Shown one piece after another: positions 1 to 5,473 of a stretch of 5,903 nt of DNA (positions within the stretch are counted from its first letter, which is position 1; each line of letters opens with the position of its first letter). Source of the DNA: Ferruginibacter sp. (GTDB lineage: Bacteria; Bacteroidota; Bacteroidia; Chitinophagales; Chitinophagaceae). The position numbers and the translations under genes were made by a program. The stretch is from NCBI GenBank assembly GCA_025362765.1, contig JANYFI010000841.1:1-5903 (forward strand). The letters are read 5' to 3'. The notes under the pieces were generated by a model. That model was not told where the DNA came from and did not search any database. It saw only the letters and a program-made list of their open reading frames with translations.

Positions 1-738
1 AAAGTACAGGAAATTATGTTGCTCGACAATGTATTGAAAGAACTGGAACACCGCAAACCGGAAGATCATTATCGTGATCCGTTGAAATATTTTGTTACCA
101 TTTTTGGCGTACCTGGCGCAGGCAATACCTGGGGCTGTCGCCTGGAAGGTCATCATGTTTCTTTCCATTTTTCTGCCAGTAATAATCGGCTCGTCGCTGC
201 CACGCCTGCTTTTCTTGGCGATAATCCCGCCATCGTGTTGTCCGGCGATCAAAAAGGAAAAGAGGTGTTGAAAGAGGAGACTGATAAAGGATTCGCATTG
301 GTACAAAACCTGTCGCCGGAAGAATTGAAAAAAGCGCTGATAGATTCCGTTGCTCCGGCCGATGTTGTTACTGCCAACAACCGCCAGGCAATGATCAACA
401 ACCCGGCAGGGATACGCTATTCGGAATTGTCTCCCGCCAGCAAACAACGCATGTTGCAGTTATTGAATTTGTATGTACACAGGTACACTACTTTATTTGC
501 AGAAACAATGCTAAAGGAAATACAAACAGCCGGCCTGGACAATCTTTGGTTTACCTGGATTGGTTATACAGACCACGGTTTTGGCAAGCCTTGCTATTAC
601 CGCATACAGGGGCCAACCATCATCATTGAATATGACAATACACAGAACAATGCCAATCATATTCACACCGTAGTGAGAGACCTTAAAACTGATTTTGGGG
701 GAGATCCTTTACTGGAACATTACAGGCAAAGTCACTAA
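1..738 (+). CDS. DUF3500 family protein, C-terminal part (5' end outside window)
   Basis: The frame is open from base 1, so the ATG at 16 is probably internal and the true start lies upstream; about 246 codons are visible and the N-terminal part is missing. The family is recognised from conserved blocks: RLEGHHVSFHFS, then TPAFLGDNPA, and near the C-terminus YYRIQGPTIIIEYDNTQNN followed by ANHIHTVVRD, DFGGDPLLEHY and a final SH. The dense His, Asp, Asn and Glu residues in the last 50 positions look like a metal- or ligand-binding surface, but the biochemical role of DUF3500 is not established as far as I know. No signal peptide can be judged because the N-terminus is absent. The next gene starts 42 bp after the stop on the same strand, so co-transcription with the methyltransferase is possible. 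Family assignment is confident; function is unknown. Confidence 0.88.
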   Translation, partial: KVQEIMLLDNVLKELEHRKPEDHYRDPLKYFVTIFGVPGAGNTWGCRLEGHHVSFHFSASNNRLVAATPAFLGDNPAIVLSGDQKGKEVLKEETDKGFALVQNLSPEELKKALIDSVAPADVVTANNRQAMINNPAGIRYSELSPASKQRMLQLLNLYVHRYTTLFAETMLKEIQTAGLDNLWFTWIGYTDHGFGKPCYYRIQGPTIIIEYDNTQNNANHIHTVVRDLKTDFGGDPLLEHYRQSH

Positions 739-780
739 CGGACCGCCTTTGCGCAATATTTTATTTGACTAATTATTTTT

Positions 781-1359
781 ATGACAGAAAAAATAAATCA
801 GCTGTTTCCGGCGGCGTATAATAAAATTATGGAAGCTACTGCTGCTTCCGGATTTACGATGGCATCAGACATACTAACCTGCTCTTTGTTGCGCACGCTG
901 GCCGCCACAAAACCCGGAGGCAAACTGCTGGAACTTGGCACTGGCACCGGCCTATCTGCGTCCTGGATTTTGGACGGAATGGATGCGGCATCCTCTTTAG
1001 TTTCTGTAGACAGTGATCCTGCATTTATCAATATTGCATATCAATATTTAAAGGAAGATCAGCGCCTGCAACTGGTTACGGTAGATGGTGGGGAATGGGT
1101 AGCAACTAACCGTGAACAAAAATTTGATTACATTTTTGCAGACACCTGGCATGGAAAATATCTCTTGTTAGCGGAAGTATTGGCGATGCTAAAGCCCGGT
1201 GCTTTATATATTATTGACGACATGTTGCCGCAACCCAACTGGCCAGAAGGACATGCGGAAAAGGCGGATAAACTTATTCAGCAATTGGCGGAAAGAAAAG
1301 ACCTTGTACTAACCAAACAGGTTTGGGCAACGGGTATTATTATTGCGGTTAAAAAATAA
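781..1359 (+). CDS. Class I SAM-dependent methyltransferase, O-methyltransferase-like
   Basis: This is a 192-residue cytoplasmic protein with a Rossmann-type methyltransferase core. Motif I is LLELGTGTGLS at residues 49-59 (SAM-binding glycine loop). The acidic residue ending strand 2 is D77 in VSVDSDP. The strand 4 motif is FDYIFAD at 115-121, and the strand 5 region is LKPGALYIIDD at 137-147. The double Asp after strand 5 and the short helical N-terminus resemble the bacterial O-methyltransferase (COMT-like, family 3) group, where such acidic residues help bind a metal and a catechol-like substrate. The substrate cannot be read from the sequence. The ATG at 781 follows an AT-rich leader without a Shine-Dalgarno sequence, as usual for Bacteroidota. 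It sits 42 bp behind the DUF3500 gene. The family call is solid; the O-methyl specificity is inference. Confidence 0.85.
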   Translation: MTEKINQLFPAAYNKIMEATAASGFTMASDILTCSLLRTLAATKPGGKLLELGTGTGLSASWILDGMDAASSLVSVDSDPAFINIAYQYLKEDQRLQLVTVDGGEWVATNREQKFDYIFADTWHGKYLLLAEVLAMLKPGALYIIDDMLPQPNWPEGHAEKADKLIQQLAERKDLVLTKQVWATGIIIAVKK

Positions 1360-1360
1360 A

Positions 1361-1407
1361 TCAAGGTGTGAATTGGCAATACTGAGTGGTCAATATTTCA
1401 CCTTTGA
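1361..1407 (+). terminator. Possible hairpin after the methyltransferase gene
   Basis: Starting two bases after the methyltransferase stop, AAGGTG (1363-1368) is complementary to CACCTT (1399-1404). With small bulges the pairing extends inward to ATTG (1372-1375) with CAAT (1391-1394). No U-tract follows, so this would be a weak intrinsic terminator at best. It may be only fortuitous symmetry in decaying sequence just before the VOC relic. Confidence 0.22.
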
Positions 1408-1419
1408 TGGTAATTATCT

Positions 1420-1662
1420 ATTGGCACTGCCAGTTTTCGGGTGAGCGACGAATCGCCGGAGCATGGAAATAATAGTCTGCAAACATTGGGCGGTAAAAGT
1501 ACCGTGCAAATAATTTTAACAGTGAAAAATCCCGATGCTTTTTTCGCCAAAGCAATTAATACCGAATCAGTACAAATTGCTGCGTGGCTGAATAGCCCGG
1601 CTGGCGTACGGCAAGGTTGCTGATCCATTTGGCCATCACCGGGAATAGGGCGCCCGGTGCGA
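1420..1662 (+). pseudogene. Decayed VOC (glyoxalase/PhnB-like) gene, C-terminal half only
   Basis: No intact gene is here, but a VOC-superfamily C-terminal half can be followed through three reading frames. Frame A (1420 to about 1560) reads IGTASFRVSDESPEHGN, then QTLGG and NPDAFFAKAI, matching the usual layout of PhnB-like VOC proteins (SDE-SPE, LGG, D-A-F-A-A). A second frame (1584-1607) reads VAE, a stop TAG at 1593, then PGWR. A third frame (1610-1645) reads GKVADPFGHHRE, the family's DPFGHHWE block with Trp changed to Arg. The reading then returns to frame A (1645-1662) as IGRPVR, the typical ending. Each switch equals loss of one base (or gain of two). The N-terminal half is absent: in-frame stops occur at 1405 and 1411. 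The 60-codon GTG-initiated stretch 1441-1623 is only a fragment of this relic. VOC proteins are metal-binding isomerases, dioxygenases or resistance proteins; which one this was cannot be told. Confidence 0.8.
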
Positions 1663-1691
1663 TATACTTCTCTATTTAAACTTTTAGTTAA

Positions 1692-2735
1692 ATGAAACCA
1701 TTGTTCTATAAAATTTTTGTAATTATTTTTTTCAGTTCGATAAATACCTGCACTGCGCAGCATATTATTGCGCAGGGGCAACAACCACAATTAAGTGTTG
1801 ACAATGCAGGCGTGATAAGAATGGTCTATGGAGAGGATGATAAAATATATTACGCAAGTTCTTCAGATAACGGGCAAACTTTTGGAAATTCACAATTGGT
1901 CGCTACTATAAAAGATATGCATCTTGGCATGTCAAGAGGTCCGCAGCTGGCAAGCTCAGCAAATTATTCTATGGTAACGGCCATCGATAAAAAGGGCACC
2001 GTTCATTCCTTCCGTTTATCACACGCCACCGGGCGATGGTCGGTTTGCGCTGATGCAAACGATGTAGCCGGAAGTGCCCCGGAAGGGTTGATGAGCATTG
2101 CGGCGGATAAGCATGATCATTTTTATTTAGTTTGGCTGGATATAAGAAATGACAAAAGAAATAAAATTTGCTTTGCCAAAACTACCAGCCACACAAAAAG
2201 CTGGGGAAAGAATACTGTGGCTTATATCTCTCCGGACAAAACGGTATGTGAATGTTGTAAACCGGGCATTGCGGTGAATGGAACAGGCGTGTATATTCAA
2301 TTTAGAAACTGGCTCAATGGTTCAAGAGATCTTTACCTGTTATCGTCTTCTGACGAGGGAAGTACATTTACTATGCCCGTCAAGCTTGGCACAGGTACCT
2401 GGAGATTAAACGGCTGCCCGATGGATGGCGGTGGTTTGGTAGTTAATGAAAAAATGGAAGTAACTTCTGTTTGGCGCAGGCAAGACAAAATATATCTTTC
2501 AACGCCAAACCAGCCCGAAATTGAATTTGCCACCGGCCGCAACTGCAGCATTGCAAATCCGCAACAGCCTTTAATTGTATGGCAGGAAGGAGAAAAATTA
2601 AAGATCGCAGATGGCATTAATGGGAATAAAAGAGATGTTGGAAACGGAGCTTTTATCAAAGCCGTAAGAACAAAAGATAATAAAATACTTTGCGTATGGG
2701 AAACAGGTGGAAAAATTGCCTTCACCAAAATGTAA
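1692..2735 (+). CDS. Secreted Asp-box (BNR/sialidase-like) beta-propeller protein
   Basis: The protein has 347 residues. An N-terminal Lys/Phe-rich start and hydrophobic stretch (about 4-16) end in CTAQ at 20-23, a plausible signal peptidase I site after Gln23; there is no good lipobox. Two Asp-box motifs (S-x-D-x-G-x-x-F) appear at 57-64 (SSDNGQTF) and 219-226 (SSDEGSTF), as in sialidase and BNR-repeat propellers. Other marks are VWLDIRND at 147-154, CECC at 186-189, and NGCPMDGGG at 240-248; the Cys residues could form disulfides or bind metal. I cannot identify the arginine triad and the Tyr/Glu pair of true sialidases, so exo-sialidase activity should not be assumed; a binding or structural propeller is as likely. 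The ATG overlaps the stop of the last VOC-relic frame as ATGA. No convincing promoter box was seen upstream. Fold call fairly firm, activity unknown. Confidence 0.8.
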   Translation: MKPLFYKIFVIIFFSSINTCTAQHIIAQGQQPQLSVDNAGVIRMVYGEDDKIYYASSSDNGQTFGNSQLVATIKDMHLGMSRGPQLASSANYSMVTAIDKKGTVHSFRLSHATGRWSVCADANDVAGSAPEGLMSIAADKHDHFYLVWLDIRNDKRNKICFAKTTSHTKSWGKNTVAYISPDKTVCECCKPGIAVNGTGVYIQFRNWLNGSRDLYLLSSSDEGSTFTMPVKLGTGTWRLNGCPMDGGGLVVNEKMEVTSVWRRQDKIYLSTPNQPEIEFATGRNCSIANPQQPLIVWQEGEKLKIADGINGNKRDVGNGAFIKAVRTKDNKILCVWETGGKIAFTKM

Positions 2736-3015
2736 ACAGTGCCTTCAAAGAAAGCTATATTGGCTCAGGATGCTAGGATTTTATCAATAGTTTTTCGCTA
2801 TCCTTAACTACTTTATTTCTACCGTACCGATGCCTGATAATTTCCTGCAACAATAATAATTCAATAGTTGCTGCGTTTTTCTATTGTGCCGGCTGATATA
2901 GCGTAGCTTAATTTCTACCTGCGCCTCTGCATATTGTTACAATATATCAGCGGTTCATCTATTTTTTACGCAAATAAATTGTTTTTACTTTATCCTGTTA
3001 AAATCCAACAATATC
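2736..3015. other. Intergenic stretch without a recognised gene
   Basis: Neither strand holds an ATG-initiated ORF of convincing length. The minus strand has two overlapping open stretches of 42 and 35 codons without ATG starts (about 2811-2936 and 2776-2880) that I do not recognise. The stretch contains a 9-bp inverted repeat listed separately. Any promoter for the downstream small gene should lie here, but I found no TAnnTTTG box close to it. Confidence 0.6.
2889..2953. repeat. Long-looped inverted repeat, possible structured RNA or binding site
   Basis: GCTGATATA at 2892-2900 is a perfect reverse complement of TATATCAGC at 2943-2951. Two more C-G pairs (2889-2890 with 2952-2953) can form if G2891 bulges out. 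Inside the 42-nt loop, GTAG (2903-2906) pairs with CTAC (2915-2918), giving a nested hairpin. It ends 62 bp before the start of the small gene at 3016 and could fold in its leader, or be a pair of protein-binding half-sites. The function is not known. Confidence 0.4.
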
Positions 3016-3318
3016 ATGAAACAAAACTATCGTATCAGTGTAAACCTGAATGATCAGGAAAATCTTAAAAATTTAGTTGAAAATCTCGCTTCCTGTTATA
3101 CAGACAGGGGTTACTCCAAAGTAGCCTTACCCGGCACCTGGAAGGCACTCGAAATTTCAAGTACACAGGCTTTTGTAATGGGATCATTTAAGGTGCACAG
3201 CCAGGTAGAGAATACTGAAATTAAAATAAATATGCCGTTTTTGAGCAGCTTTCTTTTTACCTGCATCAAAGAAAAATGCGGCCTTTTTAATCTTGAATGG
3301 AGTGTTTCCCTTTCTTAA
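3016..3318 (+). CDS. Hypothetical 100-residue protein
   Basis: I do not recognise a family. The protein has no signal peptide and no clear transmembrane helix. The predicted order is a short strand (YRISVNL, 5-11), an amphipathic helix (residues about 13-29), and then strands around WKALEIS, AFVMGSFKVHSQV and TEIKINMPF. A C-terminal helix follows (SSFLFTCIKE, 76-85) and a last strand. This alpha-beta meander with a pattern like F-x-x-G-x-F-x-V, then a strand and a helix, loosely recalls the small PHA_gran_rgn (polyhydroxyalkanoic acid system) proteins, but this is a shape argument only. The ATG at 3016 is the first in frame, and the length and residue composition support a real gene. It converges on the lipoprotein gene, with 60 bp between the two stops. 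Confidence 0.6.
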   Translation: MKQNYRISVNLNDQENLKNLVENLASCYTDRGYSKVALPGTWKALEISSTQAFVMGSFKVHSQVENTEIKINMPFLSSFLFTCIKEKCGLFNLEWSVSLS

Positions 3319-3326
3319 ACTGGCAT

Positions 3327-3353
3327 AGTGGTTACTGTTAGTTTCGTACCACT
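3327..3353 (+). terminator. Weak hairpin between convergent genes
   Basis: AGTGGT (3327-3332) pairs perfectly with ACCACT (3348-3353), and two further pairs (AC 3334-3335 with GT 3346-3347) form with one bulged T. A T5 tract begins only 12 bases later (3366-3370). It starts 9 bp after the stop of the 100-residue gene and is the best terminator candidate between the two converging genes. The detached T-tract makes it weak. Confidence 0.35.
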
Positions 3354-3378
3354 TGTATTACTCCGTTTTTATTACCTG

Positions 3379-4146
3379 TTAAAAATAGGTGTACGTTTTT
3401 ATCGAGATGCTGCCGTCATTTCCCGTAGCCTTTTCGGTACTGATTCTGTCATTGCCGTCAAAGGTGTAGATATAATCGATGCTGCCAACAGGGTAGCCGT
3501 TGCTGCTCTGCGTTTGTTTTTTTAGCAGGTGGAGTTTTTTGCCTGCATTGGGATTTACCAAACCGAAAACGGTAGGTGATACATAACTAAGGTTAGTATC
3601 ATATTCAAAATCATTCCTATTATTGTCCGTGTCTGTAGTGGATATTAAATCTCCGTCGCTGTTGTAGCTACTGGTGGTAGTATTATATAATTCAGCGCCC
3701 GCTGCCGTAGAGTAATCATATTCTTTTAAGGTAATAAGCTGGTTAGCCGAATTATAAATATATTTTTCTGTAGTGCTGTCCTGCGAGTCATCATATTGCA
3801 AAGTACTATCTAAAAATCCATTACCATTGATATAGGAATCTTCATGTAATGTCAATGCATTCGAGCCAAAAATGTCCATTGAAATTTTTCCTGCAGAAGG
3901 GTAAGTAAATATAAACTTGTCTCCTGGGGAAGTGGTAGAAATTAAGCTTGTGACTCTATTGTTTCCATCGTATGCCAGGTTAAAAGTAATAACTACGGGG
4001 GCCATCCCGACTGACCTATAATCTTCCGTATAACTTTTTACTTTATTAGCCAGATTGGGTTGGGTAGTTGAACTGCTGTCTTTTTTACAGGCATTCAACA
4101 AAATAATCGTCACAAAAAATAAGCTGAAGGGCAGGATTTTTTTCAT
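3379..4146 (-). CDS. Surface lipoprotein with YD-like repeats
   Basis: Taking the ATG at 4146 gives 255 residues; a TTG 21 bp further upstream would add seven residues before the signal peptide and is less likely. The N-terminus MKKILPF, a hydrophobic stretch (5-17) and the lipobox LLNAC with Cys20 mark a lipoprotein; KKD follows the Cys, then a Ser/Thr-rich linker. The mature part is mainly short beta repeats of the form Y-D/N-x-x-x-R/D/Q-(I/L/V)-x-x-(I/L): YDGNNRVTSL (59-68), YNSANQLITL (131-140), YNSDGDLIST (161-170) and FDGNDRISTE (219-228). These resemble YD/RHS-type strands and the DUF4595-like lipoproteins common in Bacteroidota. It is probably anchored in the outer membrane. No enzymatic motif is seen and the role is unknown. 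No SusC/SusD-type or other envelope-system genes adjoin it, and it appears monocistronic. Confidence 0.82.
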   Translation of the reverse strand: MKKILPFSLFFVTIILLNACKKDSSSTTQPNLANKVKSYTEDYRSVGMAPVVITFNLAYDGNNRVTSLISTTSPGDKFIFTYPSAGKISMDIFGSNALTLHEDSYINGNGFLDSTLQYDDSQDSTTEKYIYNSANQLITLKEYDYSTAAGAELYNTTTSSYNSDGDLISTTDTDNNRNDFEYDTNLSYVSPTVFGLVNPNAGKKLHLLKKQTQSSNGYPVGSIDYIYTFDGNDRISTEKATGNDGSISIKTYTYF

Positions 4147-4220
4147 ACTTGATTGTTTTAATAACAATAGGGTTAGTTAAGATTGTTAAAATAATGGACA
4201 ATAACCGGACAGCCGGAAAT

Positions 4221-4228
4221 CAAATATA
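4221..4228 (-). promoter_or_regulatory. Candidate -7 promoter box for the lipoprotein gene
   Basis: Read on the minus strand the bases are TATATTTG, an exact match to the Bacteroidota -7 consensus TAnnTTTG. It lies 74 bp upstream of the ATG at 4146, which would leave a leader of roughly 65-70 nt. No TTG is found at the expected -33 spacing, so support is from one box only. Confidence 0.33.
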
Positions 4229-4348
4229 TACTAATTTTTTGAAGCAGGTTAACATGGCTGATAAAATAAACAGCAGCAGTCACCCAAGTGAACAGGATAC
4301 GATGGCTTCTTTGAAAGACAATCGTTTAAGATGATGTAATCTATGAAT

Positions 4349-4376
4349 ATTTTTATGGGAGATGATCCATAAAAAT
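4349..4376 (+). repeat. Perfect 10-bp hairpin with an ATG in its loop
   Basis: ATTTTTATGG (4349-4358) is the exact reverse complement of CCATAAAAAT (4367-4376), with an 8-nt loop. An outer U-G pair and an A-U pair can extend it to 4347-4378. The loop contains ATG at 4362-4364, which begins the 39-codon ORF. It could be an RNA element presenting or masking that start, a DNA operator, or a terminator for transcription arriving from the left; no U-tract follows on the plus strand. Confidence 0.5.
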
Positions 4377-4481
4377 GTGGATTTGAAACATAAAAATGGT
4401 GCCATTTACTATTTGGGTTTTCAAAATATACCCTCAGGTATTTTAACTGGAGAAGAGATAAAAAAGAAGCTTGGGAAATAG
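4362..4481 (+). CDS. Possible 39-codon ORF, or gene relic, with -1 extension
   Basis: The frame starts at the loop ATG and encodes 39 residues, including NGAIYYLGFQNIPSGILTGE (12-31). I know no family for it. The -1 frame is open beyond it to a TGA at 4562-4564 and reads EAWEIAVYFPMRRQRMRNNV, then a basic Arg/Lys tail. Both segments look protein-like across the switch, which occurs at an A6 run. A joined product would be 67 residues with a strongly basic C-terminus. Two explanations fit equally: a small gene using -1 frameshifting, or a decayed gene with one indel in the A-run. A GGGAG sits directly against the ATG, too close to act as a normal Shine-Dalgarno. Confidence that it is a translated gene is low. 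Confidence 0.25.
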   Translation: MIHKNVDLKHKNGAIYYLGFQNIPSGILTGEEIKKKLGK

Positions 4482-4494
4482 CAGTCTATTTTCC
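4460..4494 (+). promoter_or_regulatory. Candidate -1 ribosomal frameshift signal
   Basis: A AAA AAG occupies 4460-4466 exactly in the zero frame of the small ORF, the most efficient class of bacterial -1 slippery heptamer. A 6-nt spacer (4467-4472) separates it from a stem-loop. Its arms are GGGAAATA (4473-4480) and TATTTTCC (4487-4494), which form eight consecutive pairs with one G-U around a 6-nt loop. The zero-frame stop TAG (4479-4481) spans the top of the stem's left arm and the first loop base. The geometry matches known signals such as dnaX and IS-element recoding sites, though stems there are usually more stable. No transposase is visible. Confidence 0.35.
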
Positions 4495-4608
4495 TATGCG
4501 CCGCCAACGTATGCGGAATAACGTGAGTCAAAAAAGCCGTCGAAACAGAAAGGGGAACGGTTGAAGCGAATGATAAAAATAACGTGGCCTGCTATTGTTT
4601 GTAAAAAA

Positions 4609-4623
4609 AAATGTACTACATTT
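4609..4623. promoter_or_regulatory. Palindrome 1 upstream of kinase gene (candidate operator)
   Basis: AAATGTA-C-TACATTT is a perfect 7-1-7 inverted repeat centred at 4616, 60 bp before the kinase ATG. It overlaps the 3' end of an A9 run (4603-4611). Together with the second palindrome it is a candidate binding site for a dimeric regulator of the kinase operon. No regulator gene is present in the window. Confidence 0.4.
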
Positions 4624-4631
4624 CGTTCCTG

Positions 4632-4647
4632 CAAAAATGCATTTTTG
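4632..4647. promoter_or_regulatory. Palindrome 2 upstream of kinase gene (candidate operator)
   Basis: CAAAAATG-CATTTTTG is a perfect 16-bp palindrome ending 28 bp before the kinase ATG. Its right half, CATTTTTG, is one base off the TAnnTTTG promoter box, so a bound protein could block a promoter located here. Its centre is about 23.5 bp from that of palindrome 1, a little over two helical turns. It shares the AAATG/CATTT core with that site. Confidence 0.42.
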
Positions 4648-4675
4648 TACGGCCTGTTTAATTTTATAAGCATAC

Positions 4676-5473
4676 ATGAAAAAAAAGCTGCAACAATTAA
4701 GAACCGTTAATATAACGCGTTATGTTACGCCACTTCGGGAAGGAGGATCGCTGCCTGCTATTGTTGAAGCTGCGGATGATTTTCTATATGTATTGAAATT
4801 CAGGGGGGCCGGTCAGGGCGTGAAAGCATTGATAGCAGAATTGATTGGAGGTGAAATTGCCAGGGCACTGGGCCTGCGGGTGCCGGAAATTATTTTTGCC
4901 ACCATTGATGAAGCTTTTGGCCGAACAGAACCAGACGAAGAAATACAGGATTTATTAAAGGCGAGTACGGGCCTTAACCTGGGTCTGCATTACCTGTCCG
5001 GGTCCGTAACTTTTGATCCTGCGGTGATAACGGTGGATGCATTGCTGGCGTCGCAAATTGTGTGGCTTGATTGCTTACTCACAAATATGGATCGTACGGT
5101 ACGCAACACCAATATGCTGTGGTGGCACAAAGAATTATGGCTGATTGATCATGGCGCCTGTTTGTATTTTCACCATAACTGGAACAATTGGCAGGAGCAG
5201 GCCATGCGACCGTTTGTCTTGATAAAAGATCATGTGCTACTATCAAAAGCAACTATGCTCAATGAGGTGGATACAGCTTTCCGGCCAATACTTACGCGGG
5301 CGTTGATACAACAAATAGTAGCATTGATTCCGGCAGAATGGCTTGAAAGCGATTTGTTTTTTACATCTGCGGAGCAACACCGCCAGGCATATATTCAGTT
5401 TTTGGAAACCCGTTTAGCTCATTCAGACATTTTTGTAAAAGAAGCACAACATGCAGCAAAATCAGTTATTTGA
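4676..5473 (+). CDS. HipA-like kinase (HipA_2 type)
   Basis: The protein has 265 residues, the usual size of the short HipA-like kinases and much shorter than E. coli HipA (about 440). Lys41 in YVLKF is the likely ATP-binding lysine, followed by GAGQGVKALIAE with Glu55 as a possible helix-C partner and the family signature ALGLRVPEI (64-72). The catalytic loop is LLTNMDRTVRNTNML with Asp139 and Asn144/Asn146. The metal-binding Asp158 lies in WLIDHG (155-160). All key kinase positions are present, so it is probably active as a Ser/Thr kinase; the target is unknown. The ATG is followed by A8, and the first codons contain A AAA AAG, so some slippage is possible but would hit a stop within about ten codons. 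The gene overlaps the DUF3037 gene by 23 bp, implying translational coupling. Unlike classical hipBA, no HTH antitoxin gene precedes it. Confidence 0.88.
   Translation: MKKKLQQLRTVNITRYVTPLREGGSLPAIVEAADDFLYVLKFRGAGQGVKALIAELIGGEIARALGLRVPEIIFATIDEAFGRTEPDEEIQDLLKASTGLNLGLHYLSGSVTFDPAVITVDALLASQIVWLDCLLTNMDRTVRNTNMLWWHKELWLIDHGACLYFHHNWNNWQEQAMRPFVLIKDHVLLSKATMLNEVDTAFRPILTRALIQQIVALIPAEWLESDLFFTSAEQHRQAYIQFLETRLAHSDIFVKEAQHAAKSVI

Larger units (their letters stand above)
4147..4675. other. 529-bp gap rich in symmetric sequences
   Basis: This is the divergent region between the lipoprotein start and the kinase operon. It holds a candidate promoter box for the lipoprotein and several inverted repeats: 4152-4168, 4349-4376, 4394-4407, 4473-4494, 4609-4623 and 4632-4647. 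It also holds a 39-codon ORF with a frameshift-like signal and an A9 run (4603-4611). A 46-codon ATG frame at 4194-4334 (MDNNRTAGNQIY at its start) has no homology I recognise and overlaps the presumed lipoprotein promoter; I do not call it a gene. Confidence 0.55.

Noticed and set aside
1398..1790. 130-codon minus-strand ORF antisense to the VOC relic and propeller start
   Set aside because: The plus strand carries recognisable VOC blocks and a signal peptide; the minus-strand translation shows no family features.
2776..2936. Two overlapping open minus-strand stretches of 35 and 42 codons that look somewhat protein-like (Leu/Lys-rich)
   Set aside because: Neither has an ATG start or recognisable motif; a decayed gene cannot be shown without a database search.
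3328..3525. 65-codon plus-strand ORF between the small gene and the lipoprotein
   Set aside because: Most of it is antisense to the lipoprotein C-terminus, which has clear repeat structure; its codons look like a shadow.
4152..4168. ATTGTT/AACAAT hairpin in the presumed 5' leader of the lipoprotein
   Set aside because: Only six A/T-rich pairs; too weak to claim a regulatory role.
4149..4334. 61-codon TTG-initiated (46-codon from ATG 4194) plus-strand ORF
   Set aside because: There is no recognised homology, and it overlaps the likely promoter of the divergent lipoprotein gene. It is in the same frame as the 39-codon ORF downstream but separated from it by stops, so a relic is possible but unsupported.
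4362..4564. Insertion-sequence transposase as explanation for the frameshift signal
   Set aside because: No transposase motif, terminal inverted repeats or target duplications are seen, and the -1 frame ends after 32 codons.
4593..4601. TATTGTTTG as a -7 promoter box for the kinase operon
   Set aside because: It has one base too many compared with TAnnTTTG and no TTG at proper -33 spacing.
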